Shown: positions 1 to 7,493, counted from the stretch's first letter. The stretch: DNA of 11,653 nucleotides from Firmicutes bacterium UBA5420 (GCA_002409455.1 DHNI01000024.1:25093-36745); one strand, 5' to 3'. Notes: generated by a model not told the origin, from the sequence alone. A program made the numbers and translations.

Positions 1-576
1 CTAGTGAAAAGCGATCCCGGATGCCGTCTACTATTGGCTATTGTAATGGGTACCCTTCCGACAGTGGTTGTGGCATTTGTTTTGAAGGAACAAATTGAAC
101 AGTTGTTCAGCAGCAGTCTTTTTGTTGGATTTATGCTGATCGTAACAGGCACGATTTTGTATGTGACGGATCGTCATGAAGTGAAGAACAAGGAACTAGG
201 GAAAGTTACATCCAAGGACGCTTTAGTGATTGGTTGTGGTCAAGCACTGGCTATACTTCCGGGGCTTTCTCGCTCTGGAACCACCATTGCCATGGGTTTA
301 TTCCGCGGCCTTGACCGAGAAAGTGCGGCGCGATTTTCGTTTTTGCTGGCTATACCGGCGATTTTGGGGGCTTTAGTTTTTTCCCTTGATGATCTTTTGG
401 CAGGAACAGCCATGATTGGCACTGGGGCACTGGGCGCTGGTTTCATTGCGGCAGCGCTCACAGGCTATGTGGCCATTCACTTTTTGTTGGATTTAGTAAA
501 AAAAGGGAAATTAGTATGGTTTTCCTATTATACCTGGATAGCTGGGGTTTTGGTTATAATCCTACATCTAGTCTAA
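1..576 (+). CDS. uppP: Undecaprenyl-diphosphatase UppP/BacA, 3' part (5' end outside window)
   Basis: This integral membrane enzyme dephosphorylates undecaprenyl pyrophosphate to regenerate the lipid carrier for peptidoglycan synthesis; loss or gain changes bacitracin sensitivity. The visible part, about 190 residues, carries the family signature PGLSRSGTT starting near codon 87 (base 259), followed by several hydrophobic segments up to the C terminus. Family members are about 265-280 residues and have a second acidic motif near the N terminus, so roughly 80 residues are missing upstream of the window. The frame is open to base 1. A GTG at position 4 is in frame but is probably internal, because it lacks the N-terminal motif. 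The stop is TAA at 574-576. The next gene starts 32 bases later on the same strand, so this gene probably leads into the division cluster. Family assignment is secure; only the start is unknown. Confidence 0.95.
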   Translation, partial: LVKSDPGCRLLLAIVMGTLPTVVVAFVLKEQIEQLFSSSLFVGFMLIVTGTILYVTDRHEVKNKELGKVTSKDALVIGCGQALAILPGLSRSGTTIAMGLFRGLDRESAARFSFLLAIPAILGALVFSLDDLLAGTAMIGTGALGAGFIAAALTGYVAIHFLLDLVKKGKLVWFSYYTWIAGVLVIILHLV

Positions 577-608
577 CTAGCAGGAAAAAGAATGATAAGG
601 TGGAAATA

Positions 609-1289
609 ATGAGTATCAAAGAGAATTTGAAAAGTGTACAAGCCCGCATTTGGCAAGCGGCTAAGCTCAGTGGGCGTTTGGAGTCAGAGGTTCAGTTGTT
701 GGGAGTCACAAAGTATGCATCAGATGAGGAAGTTCAGGAGCTCATCAATGCCGGTTTGAACACGTTAGGTGAGAGCAGGGTTCAACATGCCCAACCTCGC
801 CTAGAGCGTTTCCCTGAAGCGCAATGGCATTTCATAGGGAGGCTCCAGACCAATAAGGTGCGGTTCTGTGAACAATTTGCACTGATCCATTCCCTTGATC
901 GCTGGAGCTTAGCGCGAGAAATAAATGCAAGAGCCCTACAATGGGGGAAGATCCAAGATGTACTGATTCAGGTGAATGTTTCAGGTGAAGACAGCAAGAC
1001 TGGATTATCGCGGCAAGGGACTGCCGATTTTGCCAAACGGGTGCTTCAGGATTGCCCTAATGTGCGTGTTCGAGGTTTGATGACAATGGCACCTCTGATT
1101 GATCCAGAGGCCACAAGACCGTTTTTCCGAGAAACTAGGCGTCTGTATGATCAAGTACAGCATGAGTTAGGTGTGACATGGGACATCTTATCTATGGGTA
1201 TGACGAATGATTTTGAAGTAGCGATCGAAGAGGGAGCCACGTTAGTGAGGATTGGCTCGGCTCTGCTCGCGAAGGAGGATTCAGCATGA
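609..1289 (+). CDS. ylmE: YggS/PROSC family pyridoxal-phosphate homeostasis protein (YlmE)
   Basis: A 226-residue single-domain PLP-binding protein of the YggS/PROSC/YlmE family, which buffers pyridoxal 5'-phosphate and affects amino-acid metabolism but has no known catalytic activity. Visible hallmarks are LLGVTKYAS with the presumed PLP lysine at K35, WHFIGRLQTNKV near residue 80, and the C-terminal phosphate-binding stretch SMGMTNDFEVAI followed by VRIGSALL. Length fits the family. I chose ATG 609 because AAGGTGG (597-603) lies five bases upstream and the protein then begins like its homologues. An in-frame ATG at 516 lies inside uppP and would add an unsupported extension. The gene ends in an ATGA overlap with sepF, suggesting translational coupling. 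In B. subtilis the equivalent gene also precedes sepF. Confidence 0.93.
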   Translation: MSIKENLKSVQARIWQAAKLSGRLESEVQLLGVTKYASDEEVQELINAGLNTLGESRVQHAQPRLERFPEAQWHFIGRLQTNKVRFCEQFALIHSLDRWSLAREINARALQWGKIQDVLIQVNVSGEDSKTGLSRQGTADFAKRVLQDCPNVRVRGLMTMAPLIDPEATRPFFRETRRLYDQVQHELGVTWDILSMGMTNDFEVAIEEGATLVRIGSALLAKEDSA

Positions 1290-1762
1290 GCGATTTTGTC
1301 CATAAGTTGAAGGTGTTATTGGGTGTCACCGAAGACTACGAAGATGACGACAATATGGGGAAGATCCAAGGGCCGCCAGAAGATGATGTGGTGCCCTTGA
1401 GACGTGAGCGTGGCAAGAAACAGACAGAGGCATCCTCCAGAAGCAAGCCTGCTCTTGTTGGCCTAGCTGGAGGTCATGTCAACCAGAATAAGATGTACAT
1501 CATGGAGCCTCGCAACTATGAAGATGTAAAGGAATATGTGGCTCACTTAAGGAGTCGAAAATCTTTGATCTTGCGACTTCATTTAGTGGACAAACGTGAG
1601 GCCCAGAGAATTGTGGACTTTATGAGTGGCACTACATATGCCCTTGAGGGCAATATGCGGAAATTAGGGGACACCATCTTCTGTTTCACCCCGGCATCGG
1701 TTTCGATCGAGGGTGACTTGGAGTCCGATTTTTTTGAGATGATCAAAAACGAAGGTGAGTGA
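1286..1762 (+). CDS. sepF: Cell division protein SepF (YlmF)
   Basis: SepF anchors and aligns FtsZ filaments at the membrane during septation. The 158-residue protein has the three-part family layout: an N-terminal amphipathic helix (about residues 1-14, MSDFVHKLKVLLG) that would bind membrane; an acidic then basic flexible linker (about 15-68, including DYEDDDN); and a compact C-terminal SepF domain (about 70-143) containing MEPRNYEDV, RLHLVDKREAQRIVDF and SGTTYALEG. B. subtilis SepF is about 152 residues, so length is normal. The ATG overlaps the ylmE stop, and GAAGGAGG at 1271-1278 is a strong ribosome binding site seven bases upstream. Position between ylmE and ylmG is the canonical one. 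No ftsZ is present in the window. Confidence 0.95.
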   Translation: MSDFVHKLKVLLGVTEDYEDDDNMGKIQGPPEDDVVPLRRERGKKQTEASSRSKPALVGLAGGHVNQNKMYIMEPRNYEDVKEYVAHLRSRKSLILRLHLVDKREAQRIVDFMSGTTYALEGNMRKLGDTIFCFTPASVSIEGDLESDFFEMIKNEGE

Positions 1763-1769
1763 TGAGTAC

Positions 1770-2036
1770 ATGCGAATTATTGCCGTAGCGGATCTCCTCT
1801 TTGAGCTTTATACATGGATACTTATTGCCAGGTTCTTGCTATCCTGGCTTCCTAATGTGGATTACTCGCATCCGGTCATTCGGTTTATCCATAAGGCCAC
1901 CGACATTGTAGTACGGCCTTTTAGGGGAATCATTCCTCCCTTGGGTAATATTGATCTGTCTCCCCTGATTATGTTTTTGGTCTTACGTATGGCTTATTCT
2001 CTATTTCGACGGCTGTTAATCTTAGTGATGCTATAG
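1770..2036 (+). CDS. ylmG: YggT family membrane protein (YlmG)
   Basis: A small 88-residue integral membrane protein of the YggT/YlmG family, whose members lie next to sepF and in some organisms affect nucleoid or plastid division; the molecular role is not settled. Two hydrophobic segments are visible (about residues 2-26 and 62-86) with the conserved ARFLLSWLP motif after the first and PFRGIIPPLGNIDLSP before the second. I place the start at ATG 1770, about 10-12 bases after AAGGTGAG (1752-1759). A GTG at 1755 is also in frame, overlapping the end of sepF by eight bases and adding five residues, but has a poor ribosome binding site. The stop is TAG at 2034-2036. Confidence 0.9.
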   Translation: MRIIAVADLLFELYTWILIARFLLSWLPNVDYSHPVIRFIHKATDIVVRPFRGIIPPLGNIDLSPLIMFLVLRMAYSLFRRLLILVML

Positions 2037-2063
2037 TAATCACGGTAGGAAGGATTGACGCAT

Positions 2064-2849
2064 GTGAATAAGGAGCAACTGCTAGGGCATTTGCGAGGCG
2101 ACGATGAACAGGTGTTGGGGCGGCATATCCTTGATCTAGCTCGCCAGGCCTGGGAAACAAATCGTCCACAAACGACCGACTTTTACGATCCATATGAACG
2201 CAGGGTGGCCCAAAGTGTCTTGGGGAGCATTCCAGAAGTAGGGTTTTTGACCCAAGGCGGTTATAAAAAGGCTGAACGAGCTCGTCTGATCATTTACCCC
2301 AGCTTTTATCTGATGGAGACGATACCCTCTTCCCTTCGCGTCCTTCAAGCTGAAGCTAACTTCTCCTTCCATGAGGTTACCCATGGCGACTATCTTGGTT
2401 CTGTTCTCGGTACTGGCCTTAAACGCGGCAAAGTTGGTGATATCATCGTTTTTGAGGGAGGATGTCAGGCCATTGTCGCCTCTGAGGTGGCGGACTATTT
2501 GCTGAGCAATTGGACGCAAGTAGGTAGAACCTCTATTATTCTGAAAGAAATTGATGAAGAACAGCTTTCTGTGGAGCCAGAACGCATTAAAGAGATCAAG
2601 GGCACGGTGGCGTCATTGCGCTTAGATGCAGTGGCTGCTGAAGGGTATGGGACGTCGCGTTCTAAGATGGTACGAGAGATAAAAGGTGAGCGGGTAAAAT
2701 TGAACTGGAAACCAGTCTCTAATCCAGCCCTTGCTATTTCACAAGGAGATGTTCTTTCTATTCGAGGGCGGGGACGAGTGGTAGTCTCTGAGGTTGGCGG
2801 CACAACTCGTAAGGGACGCACTAGTATAGTGTTACATCGGTATTTTTAA
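2064..2849 (+). CDS. ylmH: YlmH family S4-domain RNA-binding protein
   Basis: A 261-residue protein of the YlmH family: an N-terminal alpha/beta region (about 1-175) followed by an S4 RNA-binding domain (about 184-240, including RLDAVAA, SRSKMVREI and the basic GRGRVVV loop). In Bacillus, YlmH has been linked to cell division by location and, more recently, to ribosome-associated quality control as a relative of RqcP; I am citing that from memory of the family. Conserved N-terminal features include TDFYDPYE (38-45) and GSVLGTGLKRGKVGDI (112-127). GTG 2064 is the best start: GGAAGGA (2048-2054) sits nine bases upstream. An in-frame TTG at 2055 is too close to that site, and the ATG at 2062 is out of frame and runs directly into TGA. 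The gene is followed 16 bases later by divIVA. Confidence 0.92.
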   Translation: MNKEQLLGHLRGDDEQVLGRHILDLARQAWETNRPQTTDFYDPYERRVAQSVLGSIPEVGFLTQGGYKKAERARLIIYPSFYLMETIPSSLRVLQAEANFSFHEVTHGDYLGSVLGTGLKRGKVGDIIVFEGGCQAIVASEVADYLLSNWTQVGRTSIILKEIDEEQLSVEPERIKEIKGTVASLRLDAVAAEGYGTSRSKMVREIKGERVKLNWKPVSNPALAISQGDVLSIRGRGRVVVSEVGGTTRKGRTSIVLHRYF

Positions 2850-2865
2850 GGAGGTGACAAGAGGC

Positions 2866-3393
2866 ATGCTCAAACCTATGGATATTCATAATATGGAGTT
2901 TAAGCGGACCTTTAAGGGCTATGATCCTGAAGAGGTGGATAATTTTCTCGCGAGTATTGTGGTCAAGTACGAAACGGTATACCAAGAGAATCGTAAGCTG
3001 CACGAGGAGATCAAGACGTTGCGGGAGAAACTTGAAGGTCATGGTAATCAAGAGCAGGATATTTTAGATCTAATTTCGTTGACCAAGCAGACTGTTCAGG
3101 AGGCCAAGACTGTTGCAAGACAAGAGGCCGATAATGTGGTCAACGTGGCGCAATCCGAGGCGGAACGGATTATGGTTGAGGCCCGTCTGAAGGCCCAGCA
3201 TTTACTAGCTGATGCTGAAGAGCGTCTACAAAGGACAGAACGGACAGAGCGCCAACTTAGGGAGAAGATCCGTTTGACCATGGAGACCATCTGGAATTTC
3301 CTCAGCGACGATGCTGACAAGCAAGAGGCAACGCGACCTTATCGTGAGGTTGCTTCTACAAGCATTAACGAAGGGCCCCCACCTGAGAAGTAG
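2866..3393 (+). CDS. divIVA: DivIVA domain cell-division/polarity protein
   Basis: DivIVA binds negatively curved membrane at poles and septa and recruits partners for division-site selection and chromosome anchoring. The 175-residue product starts MLKPMDIHNMEF and has the DivIVA lipid-binding motif FKGYDPEEVDNFL. F16 and K17 correspond to the Phe-Arg pair that inserts into the membrane in B. subtilis DivIVA, here with a conservative Lys. The rest is largely heptad-like coiled coil (about residues 28-145) rich in E, K, Q and A, with a short acidic/polar tail. The start at ATG 2866 follows a near-perfect AAGGAGGTGA (2848-2857). The GTG at 2854 lies inside that site and is rejected. The stop, TAG at 3391-3393, is followed within 20 bases by the ileS promoter; I see no terminator after divIVA before the T-box leader. 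Confidence 0.94.
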   Translation: MLKPMDIHNMEFKRTFKGYDPEEVDNFLASIVVKYETVYQENRKLHEEIKTLREKLEGHGNQEQDILDLISLTKQTVQEAKTVARQEADNVVNVAQSEAERIMVEARLKAQHLLADAEERLQRTERTERQLREKIRLTMETIWNFLSDDADKQEATRPYREVASTSINEGPPPEK

Positions 3394-3409
3394 GCAGCAG
3401 GGGTAGCAG

Positions 3410-3438
3410 TTGACGAACGCATCTTTCTTGGGTATAAT
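3410..3438 (+). promoter_or_regulatory. Sigma-A-type promoter for the ileS T-box leader
   Basis: TTGACG (3410-3415) and a perfect TATAAT (3433-3438) are separated by exactly 17 bases, close to the vegetative consensus. Transcription would start near 3445, immediately upstream of the T-box stem I. This gives ileS its own promoter separate from the division cluster, although read-through from divIVA is possible. Confidence 0.88.
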
Positions 3439-3444
3439 GGCGAT

Positions 3445-3698
3445 AATATCGAAAAACGATGAACGGGACAGTACGATTTGGGATTGGCTCCAGAGAGTCC
3501 GGAAAGGTGAAAGCGGACGCCAAGACCAGCGCAGGAAAATCACCCGGGAGTTGCCTGCTGAAGGGCGCAATACAAGTTGCGACAGTACAGTAAGCTGAGA
3601 CGGTGGCACCGTTATCGCTACAAAGTGAAGGCAGTTTTGTTGTGCCTTAACTAGGGTGGTACCGCGGCTTTCTCGTCCCTTTTTGGGGCGAGTTTTTT
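3445..3698 (+). promoter_or_regulatory. T-box riboswitch (tRNA-Ile sensing) upstream of ileS
   Basis: This leader reads the charging state of tRNA-Ile: uncharged tRNA stabilises the antiterminator and ileS is transcribed; charged tRNA lets the terminator form. Stem I is visible: CGGG (3464-3467) pairs with CCCG (3543-3546), enclosing a specifier loop with AGTA (3470-3473) on the 5' side and GAAAATCAC on the 3' side. The specifier codon is ATC at 3539-3541, an isoleucine codon, followed by the usual purine. Above it TTGGC/GCCAA (3484-3488/3519-3523), an AGAGA bulge (3492-3496) and GTCCG/CGGAC (3497-3501/3514-3518) form the distal arm. A 6-bp hairpin arm ACGGTG/CACCGT lies near 3600. The 14-base T-box AGGGTGGTACCGCG is at 3653-3666, and its AGGG can pair with CCCT in the downstream terminator arm. 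Specifier, T-box and downstream gene all agree on isoleucine. Confidence 0.96.
3672..3698 (+). terminator. T-box-controlled intrinsic terminator
   Basis: CTCGTCCC (3672-3679) pairs with GGGGCGAG (3685-3692; one G-U) over a five-T loop and is followed by six T residues (3693-3698). The 5' arm also contains the bases that pair with the T-box AGGG in the antiterminator, so the two structures exclude each other. Confidence 0.93.
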
Positions 3699-3734
3699 GT
3701 TTTATTGGTTATGGTGATCAAGGGAGGAGTCGAA

Positions 3735-6509
3735 ATGGAGAAGGGATCAGTCTATCAACAGACATTGCAGTTACCGGTGACGGACTTTCCCATGCGGGGC
3801 AATTTGCCTGCTCGGGAGCCTGCTATGTTGGAAAAGTGGCAAAAAGAGGACTATTATGGTGAGCTGCAGAAGCTGAGTGAGGCCCAGGGCAGACCGATGT
3901 ATATTTTGCATGATGGTCCACCGTATGCCAATGGTAATATTCATATTGGAACAGCCCTCAACAAAATCTTGAAGGACATTGTAATGCGTTCTCGTAACTT
4001 AGCTGGTTACCATGTGCCCTACGTACCAGGTTGGGATACGCATGGACTTCCCATTGAGTTACATGTGGTACGCTCTTTGGGTTCCAAAAGGGAAGGTATG
4101 TCTGCAGCGGAATTTCGAGATCACTGTACGACCTATGCCATGGGACAGGTCGATAACCAGCGCAAACAGTTTCAGCGTCTCGGTGTGTGGGGCGATTGGG
4201 ATAATCCCTACTTGACCCTAAACCCTGCTTATGAGGCAACGCAGATTCGTGTGTTTGGGGAAATGGTGGAAAAAGGCTATGTCTATAAGGCGCTGAAGCC
4301 TGTATATTGGTGCTCTGATTGTCAAACAGCTTTAGCCGAAGCCGAGATTGAATACGGCGATCATCGCTCTCCGAGCATTTTTGTGAGCTTTCCTGTAAAG
4401 GATGGTCAAGGTGTTCTTGCAGAAGAAGATACCTATTTTGTGATCTGGACTACTACCCCGTGGACGATTCCTGCCAACTTGGCCATTGCACTGCATCCGC
4501 AATACGAGTATGTCTTGGTTCAAACAGAGCGGGGTAAGTTGGTGCTCGCCAAAGAATTGGCTCAGGGCGTTTTAGATGAACTTGGCTTGACTTCCGGAGG
4601 CATTCTTGCTGAGTTTAAAGGCTCTCAGTTAGAGGGCATCATCTGTACACATCCTCTCATGAATCGTGATTCGCTAGTCATTCTCGGCGATCACGTCACG
4701 CTAGAGGCTGGAACTGGATGTGTTCACACCGCTCCGGGCCATGGTCATGAAGACTATGTAGTCGGCTTGCAATATGGTTTACCGATTTTATCTCCTGTGG
4801 ATGGTCAGGGAAAGTTCACTGATGAGGCGGGATCGTATCAAGGCTTGACCTTGGATGAGGGCAACAAGGCGGTAGTGAAGGATCTTGAAGACGCGGGAGT
4901 GCTACTAAAGCTAGACTTTGTGGAGCATTCGTACCCCCATTGCTGGCGCTGTAAAGATCCGGTGATGTATCGTTCTACAGAGCAGTGGTTTGTCTCTGTT
5001 GATGCGTTTAGAGCTGGGATGCTAAAAGCTATTGACGAGGTAGAGTGGATTCCAAGTTGGGGTATCGACCGTATTCGCGGTATGGTTGTTGATAGGGCCG
5101 ATTGGTGCATTTCCAGACAGAGAATCTGGGGTGTGCCTATTCCAGTCTTTTACTGTAGCTGTGGCGAATCGATTGTCTCTCCTGAGCTAATTGAGCATAT
5201 AGCTGAGGTGTTTGAAAAGGAAGGTTCCAATGCTTGGTTCAAAAAGTCCGCTACGGAGCTTTTACCACAAGGCTACACTTGCCCTGCATGTGGTGGTGCG
5301 GATTTTAGGAAAGAAACGGATACGATGGATGTATGGTTTGATTCGGGGGTGTCCCATAGGGCAGTTCTGACCACTCGTGATGAATTGTCATGGCCCTCTG
5401 ATCTGTATTTAGAAGGTAGTGACCAGCACCGTGGCTGGTTTCAGTCTTCGTTATCAACATCAGTGGCAACCACCGGCCAGCCACCATATAAGGCTGTGCT
5501 CACCCATGGCATGGTAGTGGATGGGGAGGGCAAGAAAATGTCCAAATCTATAGGCAATGTCGTGGGCCCGGAGGAAGTGTGGAATCAATACGGAGCGGAT
5601 GTACTGCGCCTTTGGGTGGCTTCTGCTGAGTTTCGCGGTGATGTGCGCATCTCCGGAGATATTCTCAAACAGCTTTCGGACGCCTACAGGCGGATCCGTA
5701 ATACCGCGCGCTTTATGCTTGGTAATCTTCATGATTTTGATCCTGCTTTGCACAGCGTGCCCTACGAAAACATGGAGGAAATCGATCGTTGGGCGTTGAT
5801 GCAGCTCACTAAGCTGAGTGAGAGGATGCGCGCGGCATACGAAAAGTGTGATTTTCACATTGCCTACCACGCCGCCCACAGGTTTGCTTCTGTCGATTTA
5901 GGTGGTTTCTATCTCGATGTTTTAAAGGATCGCCTCTATTGCGATGGAGCCAATAGCCCCCAAAGGCGTTCTGCTCAGACGGCGTTTTTGATTATCATGA
6001 AGGAGTTAACGCAGCTTTTGGCTCCTATTTTGGTTTTTACTGCCGAGGAAATTTGGGGACATCTTCCTGAATCGGTGCGCCCCGAAAAGAGTGTACATCA
6101 CACCACTTGGCATGCGTTGCCTGATGCATATTCGGATCCGGCGCTTGATGAGCGATGGGGAGCGTTTCTGGAAATTCGCCGAGTGGTCTCGAAGGGTTTA
6201 GAGCTTGCCAGGGCTGATAAGGTGATCGGGGCAGCAAATGAGGCTCATGTGGTCATTTATGCCAATGAACACCATAGTACAGTTCTACAGTCCTTTGCCG
6301 AGGATTTGCGCCTCCTATTTATTGTCTCTGCTGTTGAAGTTCGGCCATTCCAGGAGGGTCAAGCGGCCCTTTATGCTGAAGAAGGCCTCGCCGTCGATGT
6401 GTCTCGGGCCAGCGGTGAACGATGTGAACGCTGCTGGAAATATTTCGCTGAGATGAGTGCCAATCCCGAGCATCCCCAGATTTGCCAGCGCTGTTCAGAC
6501 GCCATTTAG
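3735..6509 (+). CDS. ileS: Isoleucyl-tRNA synthetase
   Basis: This class I synthetase charges tRNA-Ile and edits misactivated valine. The product is 924 residues, normal for bacterial IleS. In order: the Rossmann signature HIGT at residues 70-73 (in place of the textbook HIGH), the CP1 editing domain with the threonine-rich TTTPWTIPAN (239-248) and HTAPGHGHEDY (331-341), whose His331 and Asp340 match the editing His and Asp of characterised enzymes, WCISRQRIWGVP, DTMDVWFDSG, KMSKS (601-605), an anticodon-binding alpha-helical region, and a C-terminal zinc finger with Cys897, Cys900, Cys917 and Cys920. The start is ATG 3735 with AGGGAGGAG at 3721-3729. An in-frame TTG at 3705 lies next to the T-box terminator tail and lacks a site. 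Expression is controlled by the T-box leader. The zinc tail suggests the ordinary housekeeping type, but I have not classified it phylogenetically. Confidence 0.98.
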   Translation: MEKGSVYQQTLQLPVTDFPMRGNLPAREPAMLEKWQKEDYYGELQKLSEAQGRPMYILHDGPPYANGNIHIGTALNKILKDIVMRSRNLAGYHVPYVPGWDTHGLPIELHVVRSLGSKREGMSAAEFRDHCTTYAMGQVDNQRKQFQRLGVWGDWDNPYLTLNPAYEATQIRVFGEMVEKGYVYKALKPVYWCSDCQTALAEAEIEYGDHRSPSIFVSFPVKDGQGVLAEEDTYFVIWTTTPWTIPANLAIALHPQYEYVLVQTERGKLVLAKELAQGVLDELGLTSGGILAEFKGSQLEGIICTHPLMNRDSLVILGDHVTLEAGTGCVHTAPGHGHEDYVVGLQYGLPILSPVDGQGKFTDEAGSYQGLTLDEGNKAVVKDLEDAGVLLKLDFVEHSYPHCWRCKDPVMYRSTEQWFVSVDAFRAGMLKAIDEVEWIPSWGIDRIRGMVVDRADWCISRQRIWGVPIPVFYCSCGESIVSPELIEHIAEVFEKEGSNAWFKKSATELLPQGYTCPACGGADFRKETDTMDVWFDSGVSHRAVLTTRDELSWPSDLYLEGSDQHRGWFQSSLSTSVATTGQPPYKAVLTHGMVVDGEGKKMSKSIGNVVGPEEVWNQYGADVLRLWVASAEFRGDVRISGDILKQLSDAYRRIRNTARFMLGNLHDFDPALHSVPYENMEEIDRWALMQLTKLSERMRAAYEKCDFHIAYHAAHRFASVDLGGFYLDVLKDRLYCDGANSPQRRSAQTAFLIIMKELTQLLAPILVFTAEEIWGHLPESVRPEKSVHHTTWHALPDAYSDPALDERWGAFLEIRRVVSKGLELARADKVIGAANEAHVVIYANEHHSTVLQSFAEDLRLLFIVSAVEVRPFQEGQAALYAEEGLAVDVSRASGERCERCWKYFAEMSANPEHPQICQRCSDAI

Positions 6510-6525
6510 TCTAAGAACGAGTAAA

Positions 6526-6559
6526 CAAAACCCCCTGTTGAATACAAGAGGGGGTTTTG
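6526..6559 (+). terminator. Intrinsic terminator after ileS
   Basis: CAAAACCCCCT (6526-6536) is the exact reverse complement of AGGGGGTTTTG (6549-6559), with an inner TTG/CAA pairing around an AATA loop. The 3' arm ends in four T residues. The stem is nearly symmetric, so it could act on either strand. It separates ileS from the following four genes, which probably receive read-through or their own promoter. Confidence 0.85.
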
Positions 6560-6567
6560 CATACTCT
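6538..6567 (+). promoter_or_regulatory. Possible weak promoter for the DUF5665-lspA-rluD group
   Basis: TTGAAT (6538-6543), in the loop of the terminator, is 18 bases from TACTCT (6562-6567). The same -10 hexamer occurs in the pyrR promoter. Alternatively, CATACTCT (6560-6567) resembles the CATACA-T -10 element of the mother-cell sporulation factor sigma-E, with GAATA (6540-6544) upstream at a slightly short spacing. Either match is weak; the support is mostly that some promoter is expected after a terminator. Confidence 0.3.
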
Positions 6568-6590
6568 AAGAACAGAAGGGGAGGGTGCAC

Positions 6591-6899
6591 GTGGCAGACC
6601 GCATTAACAGCAGTCTATTGCAGAACCTCGTGGTGAAAACGGAGAAATTGACGCATTCACTGGAAAAAGCGAGCATCGCCGAGTATATAGAATTATACCA
6701 GAAACCAAGGCGCATGCTATACTTAAGCTTTTTATCCGGTATTGCCCGGGGCTTTGGCTTAGCCATTGGCTTTACCATTGTGGGTGCGCTTTTTCTGTAT
6801 GTCATGGGGAAAGTTGCATCCCTAAATTTGCCCATCGTGGGTGAGTTCATTGCGGAGATCACTCGCATCGTGCAAAATGAATTGGCCATTCGGCCTTAG
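6591..6899 (+). CDS. Small DUF5665-type membrane protein
   Basis: A 102-residue protein with a charged N-terminal half (about 1-42, containing EYIELYQKPRRMLYLSFL), one long hydrophobic segment (about 50-75, rich in G, F and V) and a short amphipathic C-terminal part. This resembles the uncharacterised DUF5665 family of Firmicutes; the assignment is from memory of the pattern and is not certain. The start is GTG 6591, six bases after AGAAGGGGAGG (6574-6584). An in-frame GTG at 6585 abuts that site and is unlikely. The stop TAG overlaps the ribosome binding site AGGAGG of the next gene, so the two are probably co-translated. It has no counterpart at this place in the B. subtilis region as I recall it. 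Function is unknown; its neighbours suggest at most an envelope or sporulation link. Confidence 0.78.
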   Translation: MADRINSSLLQNLVVKTEKLTHSLEKASIAEYIELYQKPRRMLYLSFLSGIARGFGLAIGFTIVGALFLYVMGKVASLNLPIVGEFIAEITRIVQNELAIRP

Positions 6900-6908
6900 G
6901 AGGTACCC

Positions 6909-7433
6909 ATGAAGAAGCAGCATTTGCGGAATCTACACAAAAAACTCGAGGCAGAAAAGAAGGAATTACTTGAGGTAGAAGCGAGGCTGGCCGGATCCGG
7001 TGGCCTCGGAGTGTCTATGACTGAAGCAATCAGTGAGCTTTCTGCTTATGACAATCATCCCGGTGATGTTGGCAGTGAAATGTATGAGCGCAGCAAAGAT
7101 TTAGGACTACTTGAAAACACACGCCAGCAGATCGCCGAGATTGAGGAAGCTCAAAGAGCCATTAGTGAAGGGGATTATGGTTATTGTCACAATTGTGGGC
7201 AATCCATTCCAGAGAAAAGGCTGCTAGCTTTGCCACGCACACTGCTCTGCGTGCGCTGTAAACGCGAACAAGAGGATCGGGACGTAGATAACCGCCCGGT
7301 GGAAGAAGAATTGCTCGCTCCGCCATTTGGCCGCACCTTCACCGATGAAGAGGATAGTGTGATCTTTGATGGCGAAGATGCATGGGAGGCTGTAGCCCGT
7401 TATGGAACCTCTAGTTATACAGAGAAACACTGA
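6909..7433 (+). CDS. TraR/DksA-type C4 zinc-finger protein (YteA/YlyA family)
   Basis: A 174-residue protein: an N-terminal coiled coil (about 3-28), the motif DNHPGD (48-53) typical of Firmicute YteA-like proteins, a second helix (about 56-88), a C4 zinc finger with Cys93, Cys96, Cys114 and Cys117 (YCHNCG and LCVRC), and a conserved acidic tail including GRTFTDEED and DGEDAWEAVARYGTS (154-168). DksA/TraR proteins insert into the RNA polymerase secondary channel; whether this Firmicute branch does so is inference. In B. subtilis the equivalent position between ileS and lspA is held by ylyA, a paralogue of yteA, so this is probably its orthologue, though the tail reads like YteA. The start is ATG 6909, with AGGAGG at 6898-6903. 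Confidence 0.9.
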   Translation: MKKQHLRNLHKKLEAEKKELLEVEARLAGSGGLGVSMTEAISELSAYDNHPGDVGSEMYERSKDLGLLENTRQQIAEIEEAQRAISEGDYGYCHNCGQSIPEKRLLALPRTLLCVRCKREQEDRDVDNRPVEEELLAPPFGRTFTDEEDSVIFDGEDAWEAVARYGTSSYTEKH

Positions 7434-7493
7434 AGATGGCAGGGATATCCTTCCTAACGCAGAATTATCCAGTAATTGATATGGGAAGGGGCC

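Noticed and set aside
2136..2519. Antisense open frame of 127 codons inside ylmH
   Set aside because: Shadow of the conserved ylmH coding frame, without initiation signals or family features.
3410..3598. Open frame of 62 codons in the divIVA-ileS gap
   Set aside because: It starts at the -35 box of the ileS promoter and lies across the T-box stems; the RNA structure fully explains the region.
5460..5879. Antisense open frame of 139 codons inside ileS
   Set aside because: It mirrors a strongly conserved stretch of ileS including KMSKS, has no homology I recognise and no ribosome binding site; it is a shadow frame.
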